Source of the DNA: Larimichthys crocea
Lineage: Eukaryota > Chordata > Actinopteri > Sciaenidae
Length of the DNA stretch: 64,000 nt
NCBI RefSeq assembly: GCF_000972845.2
Contig: NC_040032.1
Coordinates: 16,643,358 to 16,707,357, forward strand
Reading direction: 5' to 3'
This document shows, piece after piece, positions 12,014 through 22,861 of this stretch. A model generated the notes under the pieces. It saw only the letters and a list, made by a program, of their open reading frames with translations. It ran no database searches and was not told the origin of the DNA. The stretch's first letter is position 1. The number at the start of each line of letters is the position of its first letter. The translations under genes and the position numbers were made by a program.

Positions 12014-13001
12014 ATTAGTGTGTCGACAATATTTGTAACACTTGAACCTGACTGAATCATTTCCATTGTGGTATTTAGGTGCATTCTTTGTTGTGACATT
12101 TGCAGCTGTATTAAATGTCTCAAGTCTCGTGTCATTTATTACACAAACTGTGTTTGCATAGTTAAGCTGTGTGAGTAAAATGTGTTGCTGTTGTGTCAGC
12201 AAAATAAAGCGTGCTTGATTATATTCTTACACGTCGAGCGTGAAGTCTCCAGCACAAACTCTTGTTGTTACTTTCTGATTAAGTGTTCATCTCGCAGTTG
12301 CCAGCACCTCCAGCGCTGAAGTACATGCTGTGCACAGAGCTCTTGTTCCACTTTTAAACTGGAGTTACAAAGGGGAGAATAGATGTAAACCACTGAAATG
12401 TATTATGATTTTCTTTATTCAGAAAAGCTTAGAGTCTCCTTTTTAGATTTTTTTTAATTGAATTTAGTGGTCAAACAATAAGAAAAACATGAAAAATCAC
12501 AGAAGCCAAATAAGAAAACAAAGTGTATGAAGAGAGGGCTCATGTGTGGGAGGCTGTGTGCATATGTGCAGGCTATGCGCCTGTGAGACTTCGTGCACCT
12601 GGAAAGCGCTTGACAGATGGTTACTTCAGCTCGAGCTGAATGTTGCTTCTTTTTTTTTCCTCAGCGTTGAGCCTCTTTCATAAATCGAAAGTGTTTCGGT
12701 CAGCATTTCGATCAAGGTAGACTGTTTCAGCCTCCTTGGTAGTTCGCTAGTTCTCTCGAGTATGTTTATCCTGCCCACATCATTTATTTCTGTTTGATTC
12801 CAGCCCGCCAATCAGGGCCGGGGCTCTCCTTGCTGCCTTTTTAGCTCTTTTTTTTTTTTTGTATTTTGTTTGCCAGCAAGATTACAGAGCAGTGCATCAA
12901 AACTCATTATATGCCACATCATATCAGAAAGTTCTCAATCAGTAGTGTTAATGTGGTACTTTACAGCAGATCGTAAGGAGTGCATATGGGAGAATTTGGA
13001 A
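12014..13001. other. Unassigned intronic DNA
   Basis: No gene, RNA or clear repeat was recognised apart from T-runs near 12651 and 12850. Open frames on the minus strand (11932-12202, 12626-12811) have no recognisable features. Confidence 0.55.
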
Positions 13002-13483
13002 GTTGCAAAGAGGTGGGGAATTGATAAAATTTCCGAAACTTTCCATGGGAAATTAAACTGGGGCATTTTGAAATATTCCAAATCAGAAACTTTCCATGGT
13101 AATTATGGAAATGTATGGGATTTTAACTTGAAATTGGGGATAACTTAATAATTAGGGGTAAGCTAGCATCATAATAAGATGCCTCATAAATGATCAATCA
13201 GTGATCAGTTCGCAGTGTGCTATGTGCATGTGATTGAGGAATAGCAGGTATTCAAGTGTGCTTGCATGAAATCTGGTTGTTTTTAGTCAAGATTATGCTA
13301 AAATAAAGCATAAACTATGCTAACTAAACTATATTTAAGTTCCCTGTTAAGGGCCAACCTTCAGTTTTGTAAAATTCACAGTTTATTTCTGTTTATTCCT
13401 ATAAATTCCACTCGGTTCCCATAAATTCCTGTTAATTCCCATGGAAAGGTTCTAACTTTTTGTATATCCTGGAATTTAGCAAC
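13002..13483. mobile_element. Non-autonomous DNA element with degenerate inverted ends
   Basis: The left end reads GTTGCAAAGAGGTGGGGAA and the right end reads TCCTGGAATTTAGCAAC, whose reverse complement begins GTTGCTAAATTCC. Both ends also carry ACTTTCCATGG or CCCATGGAAAGG words and repeated AAATTCC/GGAATT motifs in mirrored order. The interior words GAAATCTGGTTGTTTTTAGT and GGGCCAACCTTCAGTTTTG are familiar from a common fish repeat. No transposase coding remains; the frame at 12870-13148 is a by-product of the AT-rich repeat. Target duplication is not clear. Confidence 0.6.
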
Positions 13484-14640
13484 CCTATTAGTCACAGTGA
13501 CCTACAGTACTTTTGTTCTATTAGCCAATCAGGCACAAGAAAAACCTGTCAAATTGTTTCTCAGACCAGAAGTTTAAACTATTATTATACTAGTTAAGAG
13601 CATTAGTCATTCAATCTCTTATTGTTTCCCAATAACTAGTGGCTCTGACTCTAACTGTGTCAATATTGCAGCAATATTGCAGCAAGCTAGGAAATGTTAT
13701 GTCCACATCAAACATGCTAAATCATTTGCAGCGGCGTCACCTTCGTCTGTTAGCAGAGGTCGTCTGAAACAAACTCTGCACAGCAGATTGAGCAGCCTCT
13801 CACTGCAAAGTCAGATCAGGCCATAGCTATATAACCATAACAACCAAAAGGTTCCATAGAGACGTGAAGCGCTTGAGCACCTCGGTGTTATATTACTTTA
13901 CATTTTATGTGTGACCTTTTAAAGAAAAGATACAAAACCTGTAAATAAAAGCAGCTTTTCAGTCTCAAATCAAATGCCGTCTTATTTACGAGTCGTATTT
14001 TAGGTGTCGTGAGTCAGCAAGGAAATCACCTAGCAATTTCGGTTTCTGTTCAGGCCGCTCGTGTCGTTAAATGTCTTGCGCATGAGTTCAAAAGTTCACA
14101 GGCTCATTTTTTAGTCATGTGCAAAGAAAGAAATGCAGATTTCACACTGACACTGGTGTTGAATTGTTACTGTATTTCCCTGAGAAATTGTCCTCCCTAA
14201 ATTTAGCATGTACTCTCTGCAGCAGATGTTCGTGCCCTTTTTGACGCCGTGGGTAATAATCCTTAATATTCTTGCTGTTTGAAACTAAATGAGGCTTTAA
14301 TGCACTCTGATTCCATCTTCCAGCACTCATTAATTGTTTTTTGAAAGTCCATAAATTATTTCTGTTGTTTCTTTTTTTTAAGTTTTTTGCAACGATAAAC
14401 AGAAACTTTTTTTTTTTTACGGATAAAAATGGAGCTCCTTAATTCTGCGACTGTGTTTTTTGATTAGAGATTCAATTTGAAATGTCATTTAACATTTGTG
14501 ACCTTGCTATAATACAAAAGTTAAAGGAAAGTGTTTTTGGGGAACTATAATTGTGTGAATCTGTTTATTTCCTGTTTAGCGACAGTGCGTCCTCACTCCT
14601 TTATATCCTCCCCATCATAGGTGTTCGAAGCCTCGTTAAA
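13484..14640. other. Unassigned intronic DNA upstream of the exon
   Basis: No gene or recognised repeat apart from short T-runs (around 14371-14420) and a small duplication, GCAATATTGCAGCAATATTGCAGC-like, near 13665-13685. This is ordinary intron approaching the acceptor site. Confidence 0.5.
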
Positions 14641-14670
14641 GGTGTTGTGCAATGCACATTTGAAGCCTCG

Positions 14671-14706
14671 TCACTAATCTTCTCGCTCTTCTTTTTTTTT
14701 TTCCAG
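14671..14706 (+). promoter_or_regulatory. msi2: Branch point, polypyrimidine tract and 3' splice site
   Basis: CTAAT at 14674-14678 fits the yUnAy branch consensus, with the branch A at 14677, 30 nt before the exon. It is followed by a pyrimidine tract with an 11-T run and the acceptor TTCCAG at 14701-14706. No AG lies between the branch A and the acceptor, as expected for a strong constitutive site. Confidence 0.9.
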
Positions 14707-14799
14707 ATGGTCACAAGAACAAAGAAAATATTTGTGGGCGGCTTGTCAGCCAACACAGTAGTGGAAGATGTGAAGCAGTATTTTGAACAGTTTGGGAAG
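14707..14799 (+). CDS. msi2: Musashi-2 exon encoding the start of RRM2
   Basis: This 93-nt internal exon encodes 31 residues with no stop, phase 0 at both ends. It begins [20 protein letters not shown] and ends with the helix residues [19 protein letters not shown] is the first beta strand of an RRM and contains RNP2 (IFVGGL); [13 protein letters not shown] is helix alpha-1. The RNP1 strand lies in a downstream exon not seen here. Musashi proteins are cytoplasmic RNA-binding translational regulators with two tandem RRMs that recognise UAG-containing 3' UTR sites. Musashi-1 has VNTTVED where this exon has ANTVVED, so Musashi-2 is favoured. The ATG is an internal methionine in the linker between RRM1 and RRM2, not a start codon. 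The msi2a/msi2b ohnolog cannot be decided from 31 residues. Confidence 0.96.
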
Positions 14800-14805
14800 G
14801 TAAGA
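14797..14805 (+). promoter_or_regulatory. msi2: 5' splice site of the msi2 RRM2 exon
   Basis: The exon ends AAG and the intron opens GTAAGA, close to the vertebrate donor consensus. The coding frame reaches this point without a stop and the family's next codon would be GTG (V), consistent with a phase-0 junction. Confidence 0.93.
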
Positions 14806-14812
14806 CTGTTTT

Positions 14813-14839
14813 TTATTATTATCATTATTATTATTATTA
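14813..14839. repeat. (ATT)n microsatellite at the start of the intron
   Basis: An interrupted TTATTATTATC-type repeat starts about 13 nt inside the intron, directly after the donor. Confidence 0.9.
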
Positions 14840-16210
14840 CCCTGTATGGTGTAGACTCGATCCATAACCGGTGTACAGCGCCCCCTGGCACTCCAGTCAG
14901 GAGGAATTTGAGCTTTTGAAGAAGCCAGTGGCACCAGTTTTGTGTCCTTTCCTGTTTGCGGGACAAATAAATCTCTAACGTGACAAGCAAACAACTGAAG
15001 ATATGGCAAAAAGCTTCACACAGCCTCCAACATGCCCGGTCAACAACATGCATTTTGCTTACAGAGCAAACAAGCAATGGCAAGCAGCTGTCATGACCAA
15101 ACCACCGGGCAACAAAAAGACAAAAAAAAACCCCAAAACAAATGTGTTTGTCTCCTATCTATGACAGTATGACATTAGAAATATAGCTATGAAGGAATCA
15201 AGGGTTGGGGTTTTGAGATTGTAGCAACACTATTCCAGTGTGGTCTGAGGGAAAAACACTCCCACGAAACATTCAGCAGAGTCTCACATTCAGCTGTTTG
15301 TTCCTGTTTGCTGCAGCAGTTTCTGCAAGCTGTTCTCATGACCAATACCCCCAGCTGAGTGAGGCATATATGCGCACCCTATCATACAAGGACATGCATA
15401 TTCACACACACACACACATTCACTCCCAAGTGTGTGTGTGTGTGTCTGCACGTACTTGGGCATGTGCGCACGCGAAAACAGGCTTTGATACAGTGGCAGC
15501 ATTTCACAGATAATTTCCCCACACTGAGCGGAGATCCATTTCCCTCATGTCATATTCCACATCAGTCAAGGTCACCTTCAGCTGATACAGTCCCTGTAAC
15601 ATCAGCACTTGACCTTGAGTTTAAACAATGTCACCGAGGATGGATTTTTCATGGGCACATAATGTACCATGTGCTGAAGGAGACAAAAGAGCTGTTATAG
15701 ATTAATAGAAACTGTTTTTTTTTTTTGTTCAGAGACAATATGCAACAAGCCTTCCCCTATAAAACCCCCTGTCTTATTTTCTTGACTGGAAGCGAGCAAG
15801 GTGAAGGACTTTGTTTTGCTCTTTATCTGCTGGAAGTGGCTTTTCAGACCACACCATGGCCTGGTCCGCCGTTCCAAATAAAGATGGTCTTATTTGCACA
15901 ATAGAACGCAGCAAGCAAATATTCAGCACGACTTCGCAATCAATGGATCTGAGAAAGGGCTCGAAATGATTTTCGACTTGATTGAATGACATAATTGACT
16001 TGATTATACAAAGTTTTTTCCCTCCTTGAGGAATCCTCAAATGCTTAGGAGGAAACAAACAAATCAGACTGATTGAGCGAGATCTCGTGCATGTTTCTTG
16101 CGTGTGCCTTTATAGCCTACTTGTGCATGCTTGGATGTGTCTGCAGCACTGCTCTCGCCCATGCGTGAGTGTGTCAGCGATTAAGTGTATTTATGTGGGT
16201 GCATGATTAG
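14840..16210. other. Intronic DNA with microsatellite pair
   Basis: No gene was recognised. Reading frames antisense to the exon (14601-15083 minus) are shadows. The section contains the CA/TG inverted pair listed separately and a T-run at about 15715-15726. Confidence 0.55.
15403..15445. repeat. Inverted (CA)8 / (TG)8 pair with short spacer
   Basis: A CA run at 15403-15418 is followed after 11 nt (TTCACTCCCAA) by a GT/TG run at 15430-15445. The two arms are complementary and could pair as a 16-bp stem in RNA or a cruciform in DNA. Confidence 0.85.
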
Positions 16211-16229
16211 GTGTGTGTGTGTGTGTGTG
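16211..16229. repeat. (GT)n microsatellite
   Basis: A GT run of about 19 nt followed by GCGTGTGCCCGCGTGTG, the first member of the simple-repeat cluster that runs to 17308. Confidence 0.9.
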
Positions 16230-16566
16230 CGTGTGCCCGCGTGTGTCTATGAGCAGGTTTGAGTGTCTTCAGCAAAAAGGAAATCAGAGTAGATATTGTG
16301 GGCAATGGCAGACGAGATGCAGAGTTAAAAAAACAAAAAAAAGGGAGGGGGGGTATCATTCTCTTTCTGTTTCCTGTGTGTTCTTCCTTTCTGCCGTACA
16401 CATCCCAGGATTTATTAAATAACCTGCCTGTCACTGCAACCTACCATTATCCCCACATACACACAAACTCGGAGGACTTATCCGCAGAAGGGAAAGCCAA
16501 TTAATTCAGTTTCCCCGCCATGGAATCTTGGTGGCAGTCTGTCAGTCAGTCGTCATTCCATCTTTC

Positions 16567-16601
16567 GGTCTGTCTGTCCATCCGTCTGTCCGTCTGCCCG
16601 C
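16567..16601. repeat. Degenerate (TCYG)n tetranucleotide repeat
   Basis: Units of TCTG, TCCA, TCCG and TCTGCCCG follow one another (GGTCTGTCTGTCCATCCGTC is the left part). Confidence 0.85.
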
Positions 16602-16790
16602 CAATGTGCATGTCAAGGGGGGGGGACATTAGCCAGCACGGTGGCCGGGCAGTGAGTCATTTATATTTCTGGGAAGCACGTTTTTGAAGCACTTATCAAT
16701 CATCACGCAACTACAGCTTAAGGCACCGGCAAATGTTCTTCCTCACTGGGAACAAGCCATTTCACTGATATTTAGGAAACGCTGTATTTA

Positions 16791-16828
16791 TGTGTGTGTG
16801 TGTGTGTGTGTGTATGTGTGTGTGTGTG
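16791..16828. repeat. (TG)n microsatellite
   Basis: A TG run with a single A interruption near the middle. It is complementary to the CA run at 16944-16978, so the pair forms a long inverted repeat with a spacer of about 115 nt. Confidence 0.93.
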
Positions 16829-16942
16829 GCAGCATAGGCCAATTAGCAGGATGTGGTCTACAGAGATGGCGGTGGTTGGGAGGCAGTGGAGGAGAAACAG
16901 CTGGTGTGGCCACAATTGGGTCACAGGTTCTGTCTGTAACCT

Positions 16943-16943
<1 letters not shown>

Positions 16944-16978
<35 letters not shown>
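16944..16978. repeat. (CA)n microsatellite
   Basis: An uninterrupted CA run of 35 nt. The threonine-histidine stretches in the 180-residue frame at 16794-17336 come from this repeat. Confidence 0.95.
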
Positions 16979-16979
<1 letters not shown>

Positions 16980-17027
16980 ACCCCTGCATCGCCTCCCTCA
17001 GTCCCTCCCTTCTGTCTCCATTCTGTC

Positions 17028-17074
17028 AGGGAGGAGGGGAGGGGGAGAGAGAGAGAGAGGGAGAGAAAGAGAGA

Positions 17075-17110
<36 letters not shown>
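17028..17110. repeat. 83-nt uninterrupted purine tract, mostly (GA)n
   Basis: All bases from 17028 to 17110 are A or G. The tract begins G-rich (AGGGAGGAGGGGAGGGGG) and becomes (GA)n. Homopurine mirror-like sequence of this length can form triplex (H-DNA). The RERERE peptide in the + frame is an artefact of it. Confidence 0.95.
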
Positions 17111-17111
<1 letters not shown>

Positions 17112-17254
17112 GGCGTTTGTTATGGGGAGAGGCTGACAGCTCTCATGCACATCAGTCTCAATGCCACTCTCCCAGCCGTCACCATTAGGAAAGAGCACAT
17201 GCCCGAGCTTGGCACAACTTCAGAGGAGCTCCTCCATAGCCAGAGCCCTCCCCC

Positions 17255-17308
17255 CACCACCACCACCACCACCTACCCTCCACCCTTTTTTTTTTTTTTT
17301 TTTTTTTT
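17255..17308. repeat. (CCA)n followed by poly(T) T23
   Basis: CCA/CAC trinucleotides at 17255-17273 are followed, after a short C-rich link, by 23 T at 17286-17308. Confidence 0.93.
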
Positions 17309-20300
17309 ACCCTCTGTCGCCTACAGTACACGCTGAAGGCGTGCATTCGAAAGTGACGGCGACAGTCATTCGAACAGAACCGAAGTGTGATTTTGTTTGG
17401 CCGATTCTAATGCATCTCAGATGGATCCCATTACCTGCCTAATAGTAGCCACATCCTGCCCTCCATTTTTTTCTTTTTTTCTTTTTCTTTTTTTACTCAG
17501 GCAGGCTACACTGCAGGCCAGATGAGACAATCTTATCAACACTGCCGGCCCTCCCTTTATATTCAAGGACTCTTAACTGGAGGCTGCTGCTCTTTCTGTC
17601 TTGCAATAAAGTCAAATGAAGCAGTGTGCTGTTTGTGCTGCTGTGCTGACTTCTCCCTTGTAACAAAAGACAATATTAGCCCTCAGAGATCACATTCTAT
17701 TTATTTATTTATTTTCCTCATATGTAGGCCTCTCCTGCTGACATTCTGTTGCCTGATTTTTGTTTTTATATTTGCAGTAGGCGCGGCCATTTAAGTATTT
17801 AAAATGCGTTTAACTTCCTCCCTTTGCCTTTGCGTGTGGCTTGCATAACAAGCAGACCCCCCCCACCCCCACGCCCCCTAAATATCAGCCTGTAGAGGTG
17901 ACAGAACGGAAGAGATTTTATATTATTATGCATAATGTCTTAATACTTTCCCAGTCCTTTAGAGACTCAGTTGCTCTGAGGTCAAAGGTCAGGGGCGGCC
18001 AAAGAACAGCAGATGTGCTTGCAGAGAGTATTACTTTCGGATCTACACCTGCAAAAACAATTGGGTAAAGAGACTAAAATAATCCAGTTTTCATATCAGG
18101 CAAAGGTTTAATAAGGTAAAAAGACTTTATTTTCAGCAGGGCAGGATGTTTGTATAAATGGGGAATGTGTTCCATGTTATGTTGATCTCTTAATCTCTGA
18201 AGTATTCTTTGTTTTTTTTTTTGTTTTTTTTATGCTGGCATACAATGCCCTCTTATTTTCCAATAAATCAAACACCTGTTAACAAAACACCCAACCACCC
18301 CAAAAATGTTCCACTGAGGCAAGCAGTTGATTAAAGACGGGAGATGGTGTGATGACACCTTATAAATTTGGACGTGACGTAACCGGCACAGCCCTGCCCA
18401 GGCATGAAAAGAGCTCTCCCCACAGTTAAAGGCATTATTAGCAGGGGTGGCTAATGCTTCCTCATTGGTTTATTGTAATCGGCTTTGAGTGCATCTCATA
18501 GTGCCCCTTATTTGGCTCAGCTGAAACAAGTCCTGCTCACTCACTCGGTCTCTCTTCACTCCTGTCCATTGGCCGGGCTTCGCCGCGCAAGCCTGCAAGC
18601 TGACTTTTAGTTTAATCAGAGCTACTTGCTTCCATGTCACTGGGTTGCCACAATCGTCCCTTTATGTCCAGGCTGTCCTGGTTCTCATGCTCCACTGGTC
18701 TAGAGCCAGATCCTGGAGGTGGAGTTGAATGGGAGGAGGAGGAGGTGGAGCTTAACTAGTTCACTGCCACTGGGATAAAGGTAGACACACAAAGGTCACT
18801 ACAGAGACTTAGACTTGCAAAGCAGAGCGAGGCACCCTGGAGTCCTAAGATTAGACAATGTTTTTAACGTAAAGAGAAAAAAAAGAGTGACACCTCTTAG
18901 AGGGTAATGGAAGATATCGATAGGAATGACATGATGGAAAGATCATTGTCACAACACAGGAGACCAGCCTGCAGCAGCAGCAACATGCTGTCCTCGTTGT
19001 GTTTCACCTCTGGCTAGGCGAGCGTCCGCATACTTCTCTCATACTTTCATGGAGAGGAACCAGATGAGAGGAAATTATAAGAGCATCAGAAAAAAAAGAT
19101 TCCTTGGTTAGTCCATGAAATTCTTTCCGGGGCTTTTGGTAATCTAATACCACAGCTGACATTTTGCATGCCCTTAGATTTCGTAAATGCCAGAAAAATA
19201 GCTGTGTGACCGTCTGTAAAGACTATAGGAATTCATTTTGCATACCTGGCCCGAGCGCTCAGTGCTTAGGCCTTTAACAGCACTGAAGGTTTTTTAGTAA
19301 ACGACTTAAAGACGACTTTTTGTTGAGGATAAGCTAGCAGACTGAACTGTTCCAGCCTGTCGTGCATTATTCTAATCTAGTGAAGCTGCGTATTCTAATT
19401 AAAACCTTTAGCTACTTTTAGTGGCAGCCCTTCCAAAGTGCATCTAAATTACGAATCAGCAATAATCATTGATGTCATGTCATTGATATCATCGTTCTTA
19501 TGTTATCTTTGCAGAGTTAGAAATAACCTTATTATCATTATTATCAAGCTCAACACACGACAGCCCACGGGGGCTTAAACTGGAAACTGTGAAGGCGCAC
19601 ATTAAATGCACTTTGGACTTTTTACCGAAGTGATGAGGGCTCTGAAGAAAGCTAAAATAGCAAACATGGGTGATTAATGCAGGGGGGGAAAAAAGAAATG
19701 CACTTTATATGAGCGAAAAGAACCTAATCAAAAGGCCACAGTCCTTCATTCCACTTCCTCGGCTAGTGCAGGTGCACATTTGCATGCCATTTACATGGTA
19801 GCTCACAGTGACCACTGCTACTCCAGCGTTTGGGTGTCCATCATCCGCTGACATTCTGTGATTGTTTCCTCTCTGCTGCGGCTCACCCAATCAGTTGAGG
19901 ATATAGTCTTGGTTCCAGTGATTATAAGGAGTGATCAGAGCAGCAATGATGGAGCATGTGCCTTGCAGTGGAGATTTAGCCAGAGGCTTCAATCTCATTG
20001 CAGTCACTTGTAGTTAGTGACTGAGACTAGCAGTGAGAAGGGCACAGCAATATAAATGAATTGGCTATGAATGTGGGTACGGACGTGGTGCTGCAGGGAC
20101 ACACAGGGGGAAAGGGCCAGTTAGACAAACTATTTCATATCCCCCTTGACCTTTATTTGCCCAGTGGCCCAGCAACATTTCCAATAGAGTAGCTTTTAAA
20201 TGGCCGCTGAAGAATTGAGCTGTACTATTCATATTATTTTTTTTTGTGTGTGTGTGTGTCTGCCTTTGTATGAGAGAACAAACGTGTGTGTTTGTGTGCG

Positions 20301-21278
20301 TTAATGCCAGTGTCTTTACTGCAGGTTTCTGATTTTTTTTTTTTTACTTAAAAGATCAGACCCTTAACAAAAGATTAAATTGATTTTTTGACTATTGCTG
20401 ATCCTTAGAAATACCTATCACACGGTGTCCTCCGACAACTAGACGCCGTGCAGTATAGGCAGCTCACAAAGAGAGCTGTGGATCAGGGGAGATTGACACC
20501 TTTCTGTAGGTCTGTAGTCTCATCTCCCAGCTGTCCCTCCTGAAATGGCTCCCTCGGGATAAGCCGGGATTGGCTTGATTGTGTTATCGGCGACTGATCG
20601 GGTCATTGAATGATGGAATTTTGAGCCCCTGTTCTGCTTAAAGAATGAAATGTTTAAAGAAGATTGACTGTGATTGGATCAGATCCAGCACCTGCTCAAA
20701 GGGTCAATCAGGTGAAGGCAGGAGGCAGCAATCTCTGCTGTGCTATTGTGACACGAATAGAAGGGGGAATTAATGTGTATGTTGGGGTAGGGTGTTGGTG
20801 GTGGTGGGGCTGGTGGATGGATGGTAGAGAGGGGCAGGAGATGCCATTCATCGGGGAGGGGGGTTGAAAAATGTCATCAGAGGAAGTGTCATGAGTAATT
20901 TGCAGCAGTCTCACCATCAGACTGGTGTGGAGGTGGACGCATCCACCTCCACGCCTCCATCTCAGCCTTGCAAACTGCAATTTAGTCCTATGGGAATCCC
21001 ATGTGGGAGAAAACGTCCCTAGGAATCGCGATTCGAAGATGGGTTTATTTCCCCAGATGGATGGGAAATATGTATTGATATGTGCTGCGTGTATGTTTTT
21101 AAAGATTGGCATGGAATAAATGGCTTGAAGGGTGGCAGACTGGCACAGCAGTAATGCAAGGGAGAATGCTTTGAGAAAACTACATTTAGCGTGTTTTGTT
21201 GTTGCAGATTTGTGTCTGTTAAACTCCAAATTGGCTCAAATCATGAAGATAATTGTAAAATTATGTGAGTGCATGAAA
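17309..21278. other. Unassigned intronic DNA
   Basis: No gene was recognised. Minor simple repeats occur at about 17471-17494 (T-rich), 17700-17713 (TTTA), 18210-18231 (T-rich) and 20246-20260 (TG). The minus-strand frame of 173 residues at 20708-21229 lacks any recognisable motif and overlaps a hairpin and a GGTGG repeat, so I treat it as chance. Confidence 0.55.
20924..20955 (+). other. Strong hairpin, 14-bp stem with CGCA tetraloop
   Basis: GTGGAGGTGGA (20927-20937) and TCCACCTCCAC (20942-20952) are perfect reverse complements around the loop CGCA. The stem extends outward by a T-G wobble and two G-C pairs to 20924 and 20955. Function is unknown; it is far shorter than a microRNA precursor. 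Confidence 0.7.
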
Positions 21279-21510
21279 TTAAAGGGGCCCTGTGGAGTGC
21301 AAAAGTTATATGTACATTCAGCGTTGCTCACCAAAACACATTGTGAGGTCTAACAAACATGTCAAGTTAATTTCCTTCCTCATAAAATCTGAGGATAATT
21401 CAGCATAATTCACATCCATGTTTTAGTTTGCATCTTCTTCTTCTCCTTCCCTGTCTCTGCTTGCACATCGCAGCATATCTTGGCACGTCACCACCCCCTG
21501 TAGATCAGTG
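21279..21510 (+). repeat. Possible dispersed fish repeat (AAAGGGGCCCTGTGGAG type)
   Basis: The stretch opens with TTAAAGGGGCCCTGTGGAG and ends around GGCACGTCACCACCCCCTGT. I associate both words with a degenerate interspersed repeat of fish genomes. No second copy is present in this window, so the call rests on recognition only. Confidence 0.4.
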
Positions 21511-22061
21511 GAATAATGTGATAATGTGACACCATTTGAAGGACCAAGTATCACATCACCCAAATGCACGTGCATGTGCCTGCACGTGTGCCAGACAAAC
21601 AAAACAGGGTCCCACAGGAACCTTTTTCAGAATGCTTGATGCAAATACTGAACACTTTGCTGTAACTGACAGAAACAGAGGAGTTTCAACAGCTTTATTG
21701 CCAATACCTTGATACTTTCTTCTTACATATGTAACGTTTACTCAGGTTTTACTCGAGTCAAAACATGATGCCATCTCTCAGACTTCATAGGGGTCAAGAG
21801 TTGACACCTCGAATATGAATAGTTTACCAAAGCATCATAAAGAATAAATAACACAGTTGAACTCTAGCAAACTTGAACTCAGCCTCTTCCATCATTAGGG
21901 GGGAATAGGAATGGGAAACAACCACAGACTGCCATAACAACTTGCAAAAAGGGTGCTCATAAGCACCCAGGCTAATGGTGTGTTGACTGTGGATTCAAAT
22001 TTTAGGGTTAAGTAGCTTCTTTACCGTTAACTAACGTAGTCCTCTCAGTTCCTCTCAGAAA

Positions 22062-22082
22062 GATGGATGGATGGATGGATGG
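22062..22082. repeat. (GATG)5 tetranucleotide repeat
   Basis: GATGGATGGATGGATGGATGG, an uninterrupted tetranucleotide microsatellite. Confidence 0.93.
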
Positions 22083-22832
22083 AACATATTTCCGTGCTTT
22101 GTCTCAAAGGCATGTTTTAAGAGCAGCAGAGACAGGCATATTTGAGTTGAGGTCCACAGAAGCCGGTGCCGGTCTCTGAGTGACAGACCTCGTGCCCTGC
22201 ATGTCAAAGCCAAATGAGAAACAAAATGATGGTGTCAAATTTCAGCTCTCATGTGATAGGCTTTTAAAGAGGATGCAAAACCGCTTTTCAACCCAAATAA
22301 CCCTTTTTGATCTTCATTGGATCGTAACAGAGGGTTGTCAGTGCCCCACATCCCCCACCACTGCCACCCCTTGTAGAGCTTCAGCAAACCAGTGAGCATG
22401 AACCATGACTCAGCACCACCTGGTGAACAGGCAGTTGACACAGTACCGCTCAAATGATGACGATGCACAATGCTCGTTGTACATCTGAGCTGATACACAG
22501 TTTTATGGATCCTGAGACATTTGCTAAAGGTATTTGTGCGGTCCTCCGGATGGATTTATCCAAAATGCCTAAACAGCAAGATGATGGCAATCGAATGCTT
22601 GAGTTTAAACCGCAACTCTGATGCTTTATTCACATTTTAGAGGTGTGTAGTAAACAGAAAATTCAATATTCCTTTTTTTTTTTCTTTTTTTCAAATGTTG
22701 ACAACCTTTGCCAGCTCCAGTATTGGATTTTGCAAAATGAATCCATAGAGAAAAGCAGTAAAAAAAAAAAATCCAAAGAAGACTAAACTTGCAGCTTAGA
22801 TAAACCTGTGAAAAGAAAAAGATGTACTGCTC

Positions 22833-22861
22833 AATCCTGGTAGCTCATGGCTACCAGGATT
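22833..22861 (+). other. Perfect 12-bp inverted repeat with 5-nt loop
   Basis: AATCCTGGTAGC (22833-22844) and GCTACCAGGATT (22850-22861) are exact reverse complements around TCATG. After a one-base bulge two more pairs (TC/GA) are possible. The words resemble the GGTAGCTCA box A region of tRNA-derived repeats, but no box B follows, so a SINE call is not supported. Confidence 0.75.

Larger units (their letters stand above)
1..14706 (+). other. msi2: msi2 intron upstream of the RRM2 exon (3' part)
   Basis: This is the non-coding sequence 5' of the only recognised exon, so it is the 3' part of an msi2 intron of at least 14.7 kb. I looked for the preceding exon of the family, which ends with the linker between the two RRMs and an AAG codon before a GT donor, and did not find it. 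The stretch holds repeats, simple sequence and unassigned unique DNA, described in separate entries. The intron call follows from the exon's + strand orientation and its clear acceptor site; the intron's 5' limit is outside the window. Confidence 0.85.

Noticed and set aside
14551..14706. In-frame extension of the msi2 exon upstream
   Set aside because: The open frame crosses the branch point and pyrimidine tract; the protein family matches only from 14707.
14601..15083. 160-codon minus frame over the exon
   Set aside because: Antisense shadow of the msi2 exon and its splice tract.
16794..17336. 180-codon + frame
   Set aside because: Translation of CV, HT, RE and F repeats from microsatellites; no protein signature.
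20708..21229. 173-codon minus frame
   Set aside because: No recognisable domain; overlaps hairpin and simple sequence; length is explained by chance in 64 kb.
22833..22861. MicroRNA precursor
   Set aside because: The stem is 12 bp with a 5-nt loop, too short for a mature microRNA duplex.
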